A DNA stretch of 19,537 bases. Origin: CAYTOF01 sp964439435. GTDB taxonomy: Bacteria; Bacillota; Clostridia; Oscillospirales; QAMX01. Below the pieces are notes generated by a model that saw only the letters and a program-made list of their open reading frames with translations, made no database searches and was not told the origin of the DNA. The stretch lies in NCBI GenBank assembly GCA_964439435.1, contig CAYTOF010000040.1, positions 1 through 19,537 on the forward strand, written 5' to 3'. Position 1 is the first letter of the stretch, and each line of letters begins with the position of its first letter. Positions 7,359-14,987 of the stretch are shown here, one piece after another. A program made the translations under genes and the position numbers.

Positions 7359-8741
7359 GTGAAAGCTTTTTTGAAAACCTCATACCCCATCATAGTGCTC
7401 CTTGTCATAGCCGCCCTGATAGCGGTGTTTTATCATTCATGCTCATTTACAAAAACTCCCATCGACGAAGGCAGGGATACACATTCCGAAGCCACTCTTT
7501 TCGACCCAAATGCCGAGCCACCGGAAATTGAAACCACCTCAACCACATCACATTCCGAGTGGAGCACGACACACTTCTCTTCTTCTTATACCACTGTACC
7601 GACGGATATTACATCGCTCTCGGAAAGTTTGACCGAATCCATGTCACAGACCGAGGAAATAGTGACCACGACCGACTTCACCGGTCAGAGCGAACAGACC
7701 ACCTCTGCCACCCCATCCCAAATAACCACTCCTCTAAGCTCTGACACTACGACCGTGACAACAAAAAGCCCTGCTACTTCTTCCCCCACCACACAAACAA
7801 CTATCACACAAAGCACGACAAAACCCGCAACAACCCCAAGCACAACGACAAAGGCCACAACGGAGTCGACAACAACCCCGGCCACAACTCAGACCACTTC
7901 AAATGAGCCAAATCCCGTCGTCTATGGCGCCATTGAATATGCCATATTGGGTGTGGAGGTGTATTCAAACGAAAAGGCTGAAGTCGACGCATCCAACAAA
8001 GCCAATGGGTTTTTGATGGTCAAATACAAAGCCGGCGGGACGCATAAGCTGCGGGTCATCATCACCGGACCTTCGGGGACGGCTTATGTATATGCTTTGA
8101 AGAGCAATGGCACTTATGATGCCTACCCCCTGACGGACGGCAACGGCTCATACAGCATAACTGTATACAGAGATACCGGCGGCGGCAGATATGTAGCAGA
8201 ATACCGCGGGCTCGTTATTGAGGTTGCTTTAAACAACTCCCTGGCGCCCTATTTGCGTGCCAATGTCTATGCTTATTACGGAGTCAACAGCACCCTTGTC
8301 AACATCGCACAAAATCTGGTACGAGGCAAAAGCGGCATTCTGGCCAAGGTGGAAGCCATATACAACTATGTCTCCTCGACCATATCCTATGACTACAGCG
8401 TTGTAGGCAAGTTGGAAGGCGGCTATGTGCCAAATCTTGAACAGCTGCTGGTAGTAAAAAAGGGCATCTGCCTTGACTATTCGGCGCTTGCAACGGCAAT
8501 GCTGAGAAGCCAAGGGATACCCACTAGACTTGTATTTGGTTATGTGCGCAAAAACGACGGAACGCAGGCTTATCATGCCTGGATCGATGTATATTCATCG
8601 GAATCCGGCTGGATAAACGGTGTCATTTACTTTGATGGCGTGAGCTGGAAACTCATGGACCCGACTCATGCATCCACTTCCGGCAATTACAAAAACTTTC
8701 AACCCAATGTGTCGCGTTACAGTGTGCAGTTCCGACACTGA
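7359..8741 (+). CDS. Membrane-anchored transglutaminase-like (papain-fold) protein with Thr/Ser-rich stalk
   Basis: This 460-residue protein has an N-terminal membrane anchor (about 9-25, SYPIIVLLVIAALIAVFY). A low-complexity Ser/Thr linker follows (about 50-185, many TTT/STT runs), then a beta-type domain (about 187-310) and a transglutaminase core (about 320-460). The triad is complete: Cys371 in GICLDYSAL, His406 in AYHAWIDV, Asp434 in MDPTHA. The topology places the core outside the membrane. Such domains act as proteases, peptide crosslinkers or amidases, and the substrate cannot be told. GTG start, with CCGGAG upstream; 19 bases after pilT, so probably the last gene of the operon. The linker may be O-glycosylated (inference). 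No lipobox is seen around Cys28. Confidence 0.88.
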   Translation: MKAFLKTSYPIIVLLVIAALIAVFYHSCSFTKTPIDEGRDTHSEATLFDPNAEPPEIETTSTTSHSEWSTTHFSSSYTTVPTDITSLSESLTESMSQTEEIVTTTDFTGQSEQTTSATPSQITTPLSSDTTTVTTKSPATSSPTTQTTITQSTTKPATTPSTTTKATTESTTTPATTQTTSNEPNPVVYGAIEYAILGVEVYSNEKAEVDASNKANGFLMVKYKAGGTHKLRVIITGPSGTAYVYALKSNGTYDAYPLTDGNGSYSITVYRDTGGGRYVAEYRGLVIEVALNNSLAPYLRANVYAYYGVNSTLVNIAQNLVRGKSGILAKVEAIYNYVSSTISYDYSVVGKLEGGYVPNLEQLLVVKKGICLDYSALATAMLRSQGIPTRLVFGYVRKNDGTQAYHAWIDVYSSESGWINGVIYFDGVSWKLMDPTHASTSGNYKNFQPNVSRYSVQFRH

Positions 8742-8753
8742 ACACGCCATTTT

Positions 8754-9644
8754 TCAATCAAATTGAGATCTGTCAAGCTCGAGCAGTCGCAAGGCATTGC
8801 CTCGAGCTATCTTTATAAAATTCTCTTCCCCAAGCTCCCCTAAATCACGCAGAGAGATCAGATAGTCTCCGGTTGTGAACTCGTCCTTTGCGGAGCATAT
8901 ATCTGTCCCGAACATGAGTTTGCTTGCAAATTCATTCAAAAACTTTGTTCCATATGCTCTGTCTCGCTTGACGGCGTTTCCTCCGCTCCCGGCGGAAAGG
9001 TCCGCCCAAAGGTTGTCATATGTGCGCATAAGCCTCGGTACCGCACCTTCTTCATAGACAGGATAAGAGGGATATCCATGTCTGTCTCCCGGATTTTTTA
9101 GCGTCGAGATTTCAGCCCAGAAAGCAGGTCCATGACCTATGATGGTCAAATCGGGGTATTTTTCAAGACATGCCTCCAGCATGGGCAATCCGGGATCGTC
9201 ATAAAGCCCATATCCTCGGTTTTTGTTCCCCGTCAGGTCAATCAACAGAGGCAATTTTGCCCTCTGTGCACACGCCAAAAGATTCTGCACACGGGCATCA
9301 TCAAAGGACAGATTTGGCATAAATTCCCCCAAACCCCGACAACCGAGTTTTTTATAGTGCTCCAGCAGATGTCCGATGGGGGCATCGCTTGTGTTCGTAT
9401 AAACCCGAGGATCCACATTGCAAAACGCCACCCACTTGCCGTTCGAATTGTCCGCAAGCTCAATGATCTCCCCGACAGACTGCGGCACATATACCTCGGG
9501 GCTGACTATGGGCAGGAGCACCGCTCCGAATATGTTGAGCTCCTTGTGACGGTTCTCAAGTTCATCCGGAGAAATGAAGAGGTCATTCCCGCCGGGCACC
9601 GGATATTGATATCTGTAGACATGGGCATGTACATCAAAAAACAC
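8754..9644 (-). CDS. Amidohydrolase-family (PF04909-like) metal-dependent hydrolase
   Basis: This 296-residue TIM-barrel hydrolase has no signal peptide and should be cytosolic. Visible metal/catalytic motifs are DVHAH (His6, His8), GLGEFMP (Glu107), IIGHGPAFW (His171) and FGTDI (Asp248). The usual strand with a His (LIHTG) reads LLIDLTGN, so an Asp stands in the normal position. Family members decarboxylate or hydrolyse cyclic or carboxylated substrates; the substrate here is unknown. Start: a GTG at 9653 directly abuts GAAGGA with no spacing. The GTG at 9644 lies 8 bases after GAAGGAG and is preferred. It follows the CAP lipoprotein gene by 44 bases and is probably cotranscribed. It converges on the transglutaminase gene with only 12 bases between stops. 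Confidence 0.85.
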   Translation of the reverse strand: MFFDVHAHVYRYQYPVPGGNDLFISPDELENRHKELNIFGAVLLPIVSPEVYVPQSVGEIIELADNSNGKWVAFCNVDPRVYTNTSDAPIGHLLEHYKKLGCRGLGEFMPNLSFDDARVQNLLACAQRAKLPLLIDLTGNKNRGYGLYDDPGLPMLEACLEKYPDLTIIGHGPAFWAEISTLKNPGDRHGYPSYPVYEEGAVPRLMRTYDNLWADLSAGSGGNAVKRDRAYGTKFLNEFASKLMFGTDICSAKDEFTTGDYLISLRDLGELGEENFIKIARGNALRLLELDRSQFD

Positions 9645-9688
9645 AACGCTCACTCCTTCAATCTTTATGCTTTATATTGTGACGGGCA

Positions 9689-10729
9689 TCACTGCCAAGT
9701 GCTGAAAAAGTTCTGCGTGCAGTAGATTTTGTACTCCGTTTTTTCGGAATAAACAACACTGATGCCCACGTATGTGTACTCCTCAAATAAAATATTTGAC
9801 CTGTGCCCTTCTGAATTGTAAAGTCCAAAGGCAGCGCCTGCGGCATCTTCATAACCGCCAGCAAGGTTTTCTCCCGCATATTGGTACATTATGCCGATCT
9901 TGTCCATCCTTTTGGCGACATTGCTTCCATCACTGCCTGTGTGGGAGAAAAAATTGTTCTCAACCATATCAGCGCTGTGTAAAAAGGCGCTTTCCGTTGC
10001 CTCATTTGACCATTGCAACATCGGCAGCCCGTGTCTTTGGCGAAAGACATTTGTCAAGTCAAAGAGCTCCAGTGCATATGCCTCCATAGCCTCTTCTGAA
10101 TGATCTGTTATACCAAATCCATGCACTACAACGGAAATGGCCTCAACACAACCGCTCTCAAGGTCGTCATAATAGGCGCTGATCTTATAATCTTGTGTTG
10201 CCGCTCTGATGATCTTAAGCCTCTCGTCGATTTTCCCGGAAGTGTCTGCAAATTCCAAGGCTGCTAGAGCCTCCTCTTTTGTGGACCGACTTGTTATCCC
10301 CTCATATTCAAAGCTTTCGCTGCATATAAAAAGCCCAACCACTTCGTCCTTATATATGGACGCAAATAACAAGCCATCGTCCAGATGATAGACGTATCGA
10401 ATATATTCAGAGAGTGTCTTGTTTGTTCTTTGGGGAACACCAAATACATCCACCAGTGCCGATTCCGTTTGCCCGATTTTCAATGACACTTCGCCGACTC
10501 TCAACAGCTCTCCTTTATGTGTGTCCAAAGCTTCAGGTTCTGTGTGGGCGGTCGTCTCAAACATTTCGGTTGTGGTGTTTCCAGTTTCTTGGGAGGTCTC
10601 CGAAACTGTCGTCAAAGCCGCTCTGTCTGTTTTGGCTTCAAAAGACACAATGGAGACAAAGTCACATGCTCCAAGGATGAGGATTATAAGAACCCCAATT
10701 ATGGTTTTTTTGAAACCCTTGCTGCTCAT
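9689..10729 (-). CDS. CAP-domain lipoprotein with CAP-associated N-terminal domain
   Basis: This 346-residue exported lipoprotein has signal peptide MSSKGFKKTIIGVLIILILGAC, with lipobox LGAC and lipidated Cys22. A Thr/Glu-rich spacer follows (about 35-70), then a domain resembling the CAP-associated N-terminal module (about 74-205), and a SCP/CAP domain (about 220-344). CAP signatures are HSADM (His251), NNFFSHTGSDGS (His263), YAGENLAGG (Glu287), GHRSNIL (His309) and YVGISVVY. CAP proteins of Bacillota are extracytoplasmic, but their activity is mostly unknown. Start: an upstream in-frame ATG exists at 10768, but ATG 10729 has AAGGAG five bases before it and puts the signal peptide at the N-terminus. 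Promoter evidence on this strand is weak: an extended -10 TGGTATACT lies near 10870 with a poor -35. Confidence 0.9.
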   Translation of the reverse strand: MSSKGFKKTIIGVLIILILGACDFVSIVSFEAKTDRAALTTVSETSQETGNTTTEMFETTAHTEPEALDTHKGELLRVGEVSLKIGQTESALVDVFGVPQRTNKTLSEYIRYVYHLDDGLLFASIYKDEVVGLFICSESFEYEGITSRSTKEEALAALEFADTSGKIDERLKIIRAATQDYKISAYYDDLESGCVEAISVVVHGFGITDHSEEAMEAYALELFDLTNVFRQRHGLPMLQWSNEATESAFLHSADMVENNFFSHTGSDGSNVAKRMDKIGIMYQYAGENLAGGYEDAAGAAFGLYNSEGHRSNILFEEYTYVGISVVYSEKTEYKIYCTQNFFSTWQ

Positions 10730-10772
10730 CTCTGCTCCTTTTCTCTTTTTACATACGCATTTATACATTTTG

Positions 10773-10802
10773 TTGAAAAACTCACATCTGCTGTGCTATA
10801 AT
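10773..10802 (+). promoter_or_regulatory. Promoter for the MutS-like operon
   Basis: TTGAAA at 10773-10778 and TATAAT at 10797-10802 are 18 bases apart, with an extended -10 TG at 10794-10795. Transcription would begin near 10809, giving a leader of about 145 bases before ATG 10954. No other strong promoter was seen between 10730 and 10953. Confidence 0.7.
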
Positions 10803-10829
10803 TGTTATTGGTTTAATCGCAATCTTAAG

Positions 10830-10849
10830 ATGGGAAAGCTTTTTCCCAT
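10830..10849 (+). promoter_or_regulatory. Hairpin in the leader of the MutS-like operon
   Basis: Arms ATGGGAAA (10830-10837) and TTTCCCAT (10842-10849) form an 8-bp stem with a 4-base GCTT loop shortly after the predicted transcription start. It lacks a T tract directly after it and is weak for a terminator. It could be a 5'-end mRNA stabiliser or a protein site. Confidence 0.4.
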
Positions 10850-10856
10850 TTTCCCT

Positions 10857-10931
10857 TGTGTTTGTTTTAGTATACCACAAACAAACCGATTTAGTAATCT
10901 TTATATTTCTGTTTTTTTATAAACAAACAGA
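10857..10931. promoter_or_regulatory. Repeated AACAAAC/GTTTGTT elements in the divergent intergenic region
   Basis: GTTTGTT occurs near 10860, and AACAAAC occurs near 10879 and 10924, so inverted and direct copies flank a TATAC sequence that fits a minus-strand -10 for the CAP gene. The last two copies share the longer pattern AAACAAACxGAT. They could be operator half-sites acting on either divergent transcript. The region is AT-rich and chance is possible. Confidence 0.25.
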
Positions 10932-10953
10932 TCTCTCAGAAAAGGCAAATGCC

Positions 10954-12513
10954 ATGGAAAACTTTTACAGTATTTTGTTCGAAACCGCGGAAAAGGAAAT
11001 CCCCGGGCAAAGTTGTCCGGATTTTTTTGTTGACTTAAATTTAGACCAGATCATCGACATAGTGCTGGAAGATATCGACAACAAAGAGATTGCAAGCTAT
11101 TTTTACACCCCGCTCAGTGATATTGAAACAGTCAAATACAGGCAAGGTGTCATGAAAGCTTTGGAAAACTCTTGGATTCGCAGTCGAATCGAAAGCTTTA
11201 TGGTCTCCTATAAAAACATTCTTCGTGCACTGCACGGCAGCACACATTCACGCAATCCACACCAAAAATCAAAATGGCTTGTTGACAGTGCATCCATGTA
11301 CTGCTCCGGCTTGCGCGCCCTGTCTGCCGCACTTTCAGAGAAAAGCATACCTGAGGTTGCAACTCTCATCTCAAAATCAAAGGCTCTGTCAATCCTTTCC
11401 TCATATCTTGAATGGTATTTAAAATCTCCGGAATTCATCGCTCTTGAATCTGACACTGAAAACATCCTCTCCCTTTTTGAAGCCATACACTATCAGATTC
11501 ATTTTGACGAAGGGAAAGTTATTTTAACTTTCGAAGAAAATGACGAAAAAGATATTGTGCTCTCATTTCGCGATGCCCTCTCAACTCTCACCGAAAGTGA
11601 TTTCGATTACAAGCTGTCTTTCTTTCCCGGTGTCGAACTGACATCCCTTGAGAGGCAGTTTGTAAATATAATGAGAAAAAGATATCCCGATTACTTTCTG
11701 CAACTTTCTGAAATCGCAAATAAGCATGAGCACTACCAAAACCCCTTGATAGAAAAACTGTACCACGAATTCACCTTTTATCTTGCATATTTGAAGTTTA
11801 CCGACAAGTACACCGACGGAAACATCCGATTTATATGCCCTGAAGTAGTGGAAGAAAAAGAACTGCGACTTGTCGGTGCCTATGACCTGGCTCTTGCTTC
11901 CAAAACAGAAAATCCTGACAAGACAATTGTAACAAATGATTTTTACCTTGAGGGCAAGGAGCGCGTCTTTATTTTAACCGGCCCAAATCAAGGCGGGAAA
12001 ACCACCTTCGCGCGTTCCTTTGGTCAAATCATGTATCTTGCAAGGCTTGGCTGCACCGTGCCCTGCACATATGCCAGGCTGTGGTTATGCCATAATATCC
12101 ACACACATTTCGCAACAGAAGAGGACCTTTCGTCACATTCCGGCCGTTTGCAAGAAGAACTCATAAGGCTTGGAGGCATACTGGAGGACACCGACGATAA
12201 AACACTGTTGATTTTCAACGAACTGTTTGCCACAACAACCACCTACGATGCTGTGCGTCTCGGGGGAAGAGTGCTTGAGCGCATACAGGAAGTCGATGCC
12301 ATCTGTCTTTATGTAAGCCATATCACTGACCTTTGCGAAATGCACAGACAAAGCGTGAGCTTGGTTGCGGAGGTGAAATCACGGGATAATCCGGAACGCA
12401 CATATAAAATTGTCCGCAAGAAGGCAGACGGCGAGGCCTATGCCGCTTCTTTGGCAAAGCGTTTTGGGTTATTACGCGGGGACATACTCACAAGAAAAGG
12501 GGCAAATACATGA
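10954..12513 (+). CDS. MutS domain V ATPase paralogue A (no mismatch-recognition domain)
   Basis: This 519-residue protein has a helical MutS core/lever-like N-terminal half (about 1-300, including LSDIETVKYRQGVMKALEN) and a C-terminal MutS ABC-type ATPase. Motifs: Walker A GPNQGGKTT (343-351), the signature-like SGRLQEELIRLGGIL, Walker B LLIFNELFATTT with Asn422-Glu423 where classical MutS has Asp-Glu, and the switch His456 in YVSHITDL. It lacks the MutS domain I with its Phe-x-Glu motif, so it should not read mismatches like MutS. It also lacks the Smr tail of MutS2. Start: the frame is open from 10858, but the upstream part translates AT-rich leader. ATG 10954 with AAAAGG is chosen. The stop overlaps the next ATG by four bases. 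Product databases would often call it MutS; the function is unknown. Confidence 0.88.
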   Translation: MENFYSILFETAEKEIPGQSCPDFFVDLNLDQIIDIVLEDIDNKEIASYFYTPLSDIETVKYRQGVMKALENSWIRSRIESFMVSYKNILRALHGSTHSRNPHQKSKWLVDSASMYCSGLRALSAALSEKSIPEVATLISKSKALSILSSYLEWYLKSPEFIALESDTENILSLFEAIHYQIHFDEGKVILTFEENDEKDIVLSFRDALSTLTESDFDYKLSFFPGVELTSLERQFVNIMRKRYPDYFLQLSEIANKHEHYQNPLIEKLYHEFTFYLAYLKFTDKYTDGNIRFICPEVVEEKELRLVGAYDLALASKTENPDKTIVTNDFYLEGKERVFILTGPNQGGKTTFARSFGQIMYLARLGCTVPCTYARLWLCHNIHTHFATEEDLSSHSGRLQEELIRLGGILEDTDDKTLLIFNELFATTTTYDAVRLGGRVLERIQEVDAICLYVSHITDLCEMHRQSVSLVAEVKSRDNPERTYKIVRKKADGEAYAASLAKRFGLLRGDILTRKGANT

Positions 12514-14027
12514 AACCCTATCTACTATACCGCAAAAACGATATCCAAGTGCAAACTCCCGGCAATGAGGCAGACCTTGTAAAGGATTTAAATCTCGCAA
12601 TCATATATAAAGTCATGTCTCGGGGCGATGATTATATAAAGTCTGTCGTCTCTCGCGTGGTCCCACGCTCTCTTTCCAACCCGGAAATAATCAGGTATCG
12701 GCAGGAAATTCTCAAAGAATGTATACAGCACCAGCATATCATCAACAGGCTCTACACGATAACCACGGAAGCCTCCAAAGATGCGGCGGCTTTTCGGGAT
12801 TTTGTTCGCCCAAGCTTTACAAAAGTTGTCTCCTCCTCTGTGAAATTGCGCAATGCTGCAGGGCTTTTGGAGGTCTTGCTTGTCAAACTGAGGGAGCTTG
12901 CCAATCTCACCCAAGAAAACACAGAGTTTACTTCCCCCGGGCTCTATGGCTTTTGTCTTGAAGTCAACACGAAGCTCAACACCGGTTTTTTCGGTCACGC
13001 GCAAAAATTGGTCTCCCAGTTAAAGCTCGCATGCGAGGGAAGCGGTTTGGAAATCGGAGCCCGAGTGGGAGCGGGTTTTAAAGGCGCAAACTATACCCTG
13101 CGCAAGCTCTCGGGTAAAAGCTCTTATAAGTTTGGCAAAAAGCGATATAGGATAAATTTAAAAGACTATTTGAGTGTTTCAAATGCCAAGGAAGCGGAAG
13201 ATGCAGTTTTTATACATGTGCTGCGTATTGCAAATCACTTTATCGGCACAATCCAGTCCTTTATGGAAGCCGTGCGCTTTGAAATCGCTTTTTATCTTGG
13301 TTGTGTGCATCTCTACCGCTATACATATGCCCGAGACTTACCTCTTTGTTTTGGGGAAATCGACACATCCGACTCTAAAACACTTCACTATGACGGCCTT
13401 TATGATTTGAGCCTGGCTCTCAGCGGTAATTTTATGCCCATTTCCAACAGTGAAATGCTTGATGGCAAGCACTTGATCTTCGTGACAGGTGCCAATCAAG
13501 GGGGCAAATCGACCTTTTTGAGAAGCCTTGGTATTGCCTTTATCTTACACCAATGTGGGATGCAGGTGCCGGCAGAGAGCTTTGCCGCTTTTACCGCCAC
13601 CGGAATATTCACCCATTTTTCCCGTGCGGAAGACAGCAACATGGATCACGGCAAGCTTGAAGAGGAACTTTCGCGCATGAGCTCCATAGTGGACACAATA
13701 GCCTCCCATGGCCTTTTGTTGATGAATGAAGCCTTTGCCACAACTACCGAACGCGAAGGTGCCATCATTGGCGGTGGCATCCTAAGCGCACTGTATGAGC
13801 TTGAGGTCGCCGTGGTCTATGTGACACATCTCTATGAGCTTGCTGATATCTTTGTTCAAAAAAATCTTCAAGGCGCGGGTTTTTTACTGGCCGAACGACT
13901 GGATGGCGGGGACAGGTCCTTTAGAATTATGCGTGGATTGCCGCGAGAAACCAGTTACGGAGAGGACCTCTACAATAAGTTTATAAAGAGTCCCAAAGCA
14001 CGGAAACCAATGGAGGAAAAAGCATGA
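12510..14027 (+). CDS. MutS domain V ATPase paralogue B (no mismatch-recognition domain)
   Basis: This 505-residue protein has the same layout as the preceding gene but with low sequence similarity: a helical N-terminal half (with LSNPEIIRYRQEILKE matching the YRQ motif of paralogue A) and a C-terminal MutS-type ATPase. Motifs: Walker A GANQGGKST (327-335), signature-like DHGKLEEELSRMSSIV, Walker B LLLMNEAFATTT with Asn406-Glu407, and switch His440 in YVTHLYEL. It carries a central basic stretch (SSYKFGKKRYRINLKDY) not seen in paralogue A. ATGA overlaps link it to both neighbours (12510-12513 and 14024-14027). Translational coupling of two diverged paralogues suggests a heterodimer, by analogy with eukaryotic MSH pairs (inference). 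Confidence 0.88.
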   Translation: MKPYLLYRKNDIQVQTPGNEADLVKDLNLAIIYKVMSRGDDYIKSVVSRVVPRSLSNPEIIRYRQEILKECIQHQHIINRLYTITTEASKDAAAFRDFVRPSFTKVVSSSVKLRNAAGLLEVLLVKLRELANLTQENTEFTSPGLYGFCLEVNTKLNTGFFGHAQKLVSQLKLACEGSGLEIGARVGAGFKGANYTLRKLSGKSSYKFGKKRYRINLKDYLSVSNAKEAEDAVFIHVLRIANHFIGTIQSFMEAVRFEIAFYLGCVHLYRYTYARDLPLCFGEIDTSDSKTLHYDGLYDLSLALSGNFMPISNSEMLDGKHLIFVTGANQGGKSTFLRSLGIAFILHQCGMQVPAESFAAFTATGIFTHFSRAEDSNMDHGKLEEELSRMSSIVDTIASHGLLLMNEAFATTTEREGAIIGGGILSALYELEVAVVYVTHLYELADIFVQKNLQGAGFLLAERLDGGDRSFRIMRGLPRETSYGEDLYNKFIKSPKARKPMEEKA

Positions 14028-14887
14028 GTTCTCAAAACGAAAACAAATGGAGCTTTAAAAGCAGTTTGCTTGTGCGAGAAATCCGCAGGGCGGAGAGAAA
14101 TCGAATCATCTTGGTCTTTGCTGTTTTATTGATCATCCTTTATTTGAACACCATGTCCACCATCTACAAAGCCGGTTTTTATTTCTCCGGAGCAACACAG
14201 ATTCGCCCTGAGGAGATATCTCACATAGATGACCCCGAAATAGAATTGACAGAATTTGGATTTAATGCAAACTTTGAGTCCTCCCCGATCTTCAAAGAAA
14301 GGCCAAGGCTCAAAAGGCTGATGTTTTCAAAAAACGGCAGTCCCTATGTGGAACTCAGTGGCGATAGCCTTTATGAGACAGGGATTCTCGACAGTGAGGG
14401 CAGCAATGTGGTCTATCGCTTCTGCAAACTCTCAAATGGCAAATATATTTTTGTGAAACTGTTCTCTCATGCAGAGGTACCCTATCTAAAGGGCACCGTG
14501 GGCTATTTGCCGGCAGATATCCGCACGAAGGCTTTGCTTGATACCTCAATCGACAGCGGAGATCTGCTGCCGCTCTTCTTTGATGCCACAGAGAGTGCTT
14601 TTTATGGCATCACATCGACAATTGCTTTTTCTGTTATGGTTCTCCTCTTTTGGGCTCTCTGGGCATTTTTTGTAATTCGGCGTGCCCTTGTTATCGATCG
14701 TTCCCCGACCTATGAGAGACTCTATATGTGTCATGGAGCTGTGGAGGACAATGCCTTTTTGATTGAAAAAGAGGTGTTGAAACGCGGCAAACGAATCCCC
14801 TTTGGCACTACTTTGACTGAAAACTGGTACATCAAAAAGCGCTTGTTCAGTTTTTGGGCGGAACCAAGAACCGGAGCGGGGAAATAA
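14024..14887 (+). CDS. Two-transmembrane protein coupled to the MutS-like pair
   Basis: This 287-residue protein has a basic cytoplasmic N-terminus (REIRRAERNR), a membrane segment at about 28-47, an exported domain of about 145 residues, a second segment at about 196-218, and a cytoplasmic tail of about 65 residues (TYERLYMCHG...LTENWYIKKRLFSF). I recall a similar tail pattern in Bacillota membrane proteins of unknown function (possibly DUF6709) but cannot confirm it. GGAGG lies about 10 bases before the ATG. The ATGA overlap with paralogue B ties its expression to the ATPase pair. No enzyme motif is seen. It may anchor or signal to the pair, but the function is unknown. The product ends just before a bidirectional terminator. 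Confidence 0.78.
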   Translation: MSSQNENKWSFKSSLLVREIRRAERNRIILVFAVLLIILYLNTMSTIYKAGFYFSGATQIRPEEISHIDDPEIELTEFGFNANFESSPIFKERPRLKRLMFSKNGSPYVELSGDSLYETGILDSEGSNVVYRFCKLSNGKYIFVKLFSHAEVPYLKGTVGYLPADIRTKALLDTSIDSGDLLPLFFDATESAFYGITSTIAFSVMVLLFWALWAFFVIRRALVIDRSPTYERLYMCHGAVEDNAFLIEKEVLKRGKRIPFGTTLTENWYIKKRLFSFWAEPRTGAGK

Positions 14888-14933
14888 AGTCTAAACCAAT
14901 ACAAAAGCCAGTTCAATATGGTTGAAAACATCA

Positions 14934-14970
14934 AAGCCAAAGCTGCATCTTTAAAATGCAGCTTTGGCTT
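14934..14970. terminator. Bidirectional terminator between convergent operons
   Basis: A 15-bp perfect stem has arms AAGCCAAAGCTGCAT at 14934-14948 and ATGCAGCTTTGGCTT at 14956-14970, with a 7-base loop. Downstream on the plus strand is CTTTATCTT; on the minus strand it is TGATGTTTTC. It lies 46 bases after the membrane-protein stop and 17 bases after the fucosidase stop on the other strand, so it can serve both. Confidence 0.88.
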
Positions 14971-14987
14971 CTTTATCTTGCATGAAA

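Noticed and set aside
10858..10953. 32-residue N-terminal extension of MutS-like paralogue A from GTG 10858
   Set aside because: It lies in the AT-rich leader, translates low-complexity Phe/Ile-rich sequence with a repeated KQTDL, and ATG 10954 has the better ribosome-binding site. A membrane-targeting role seems unlikely.
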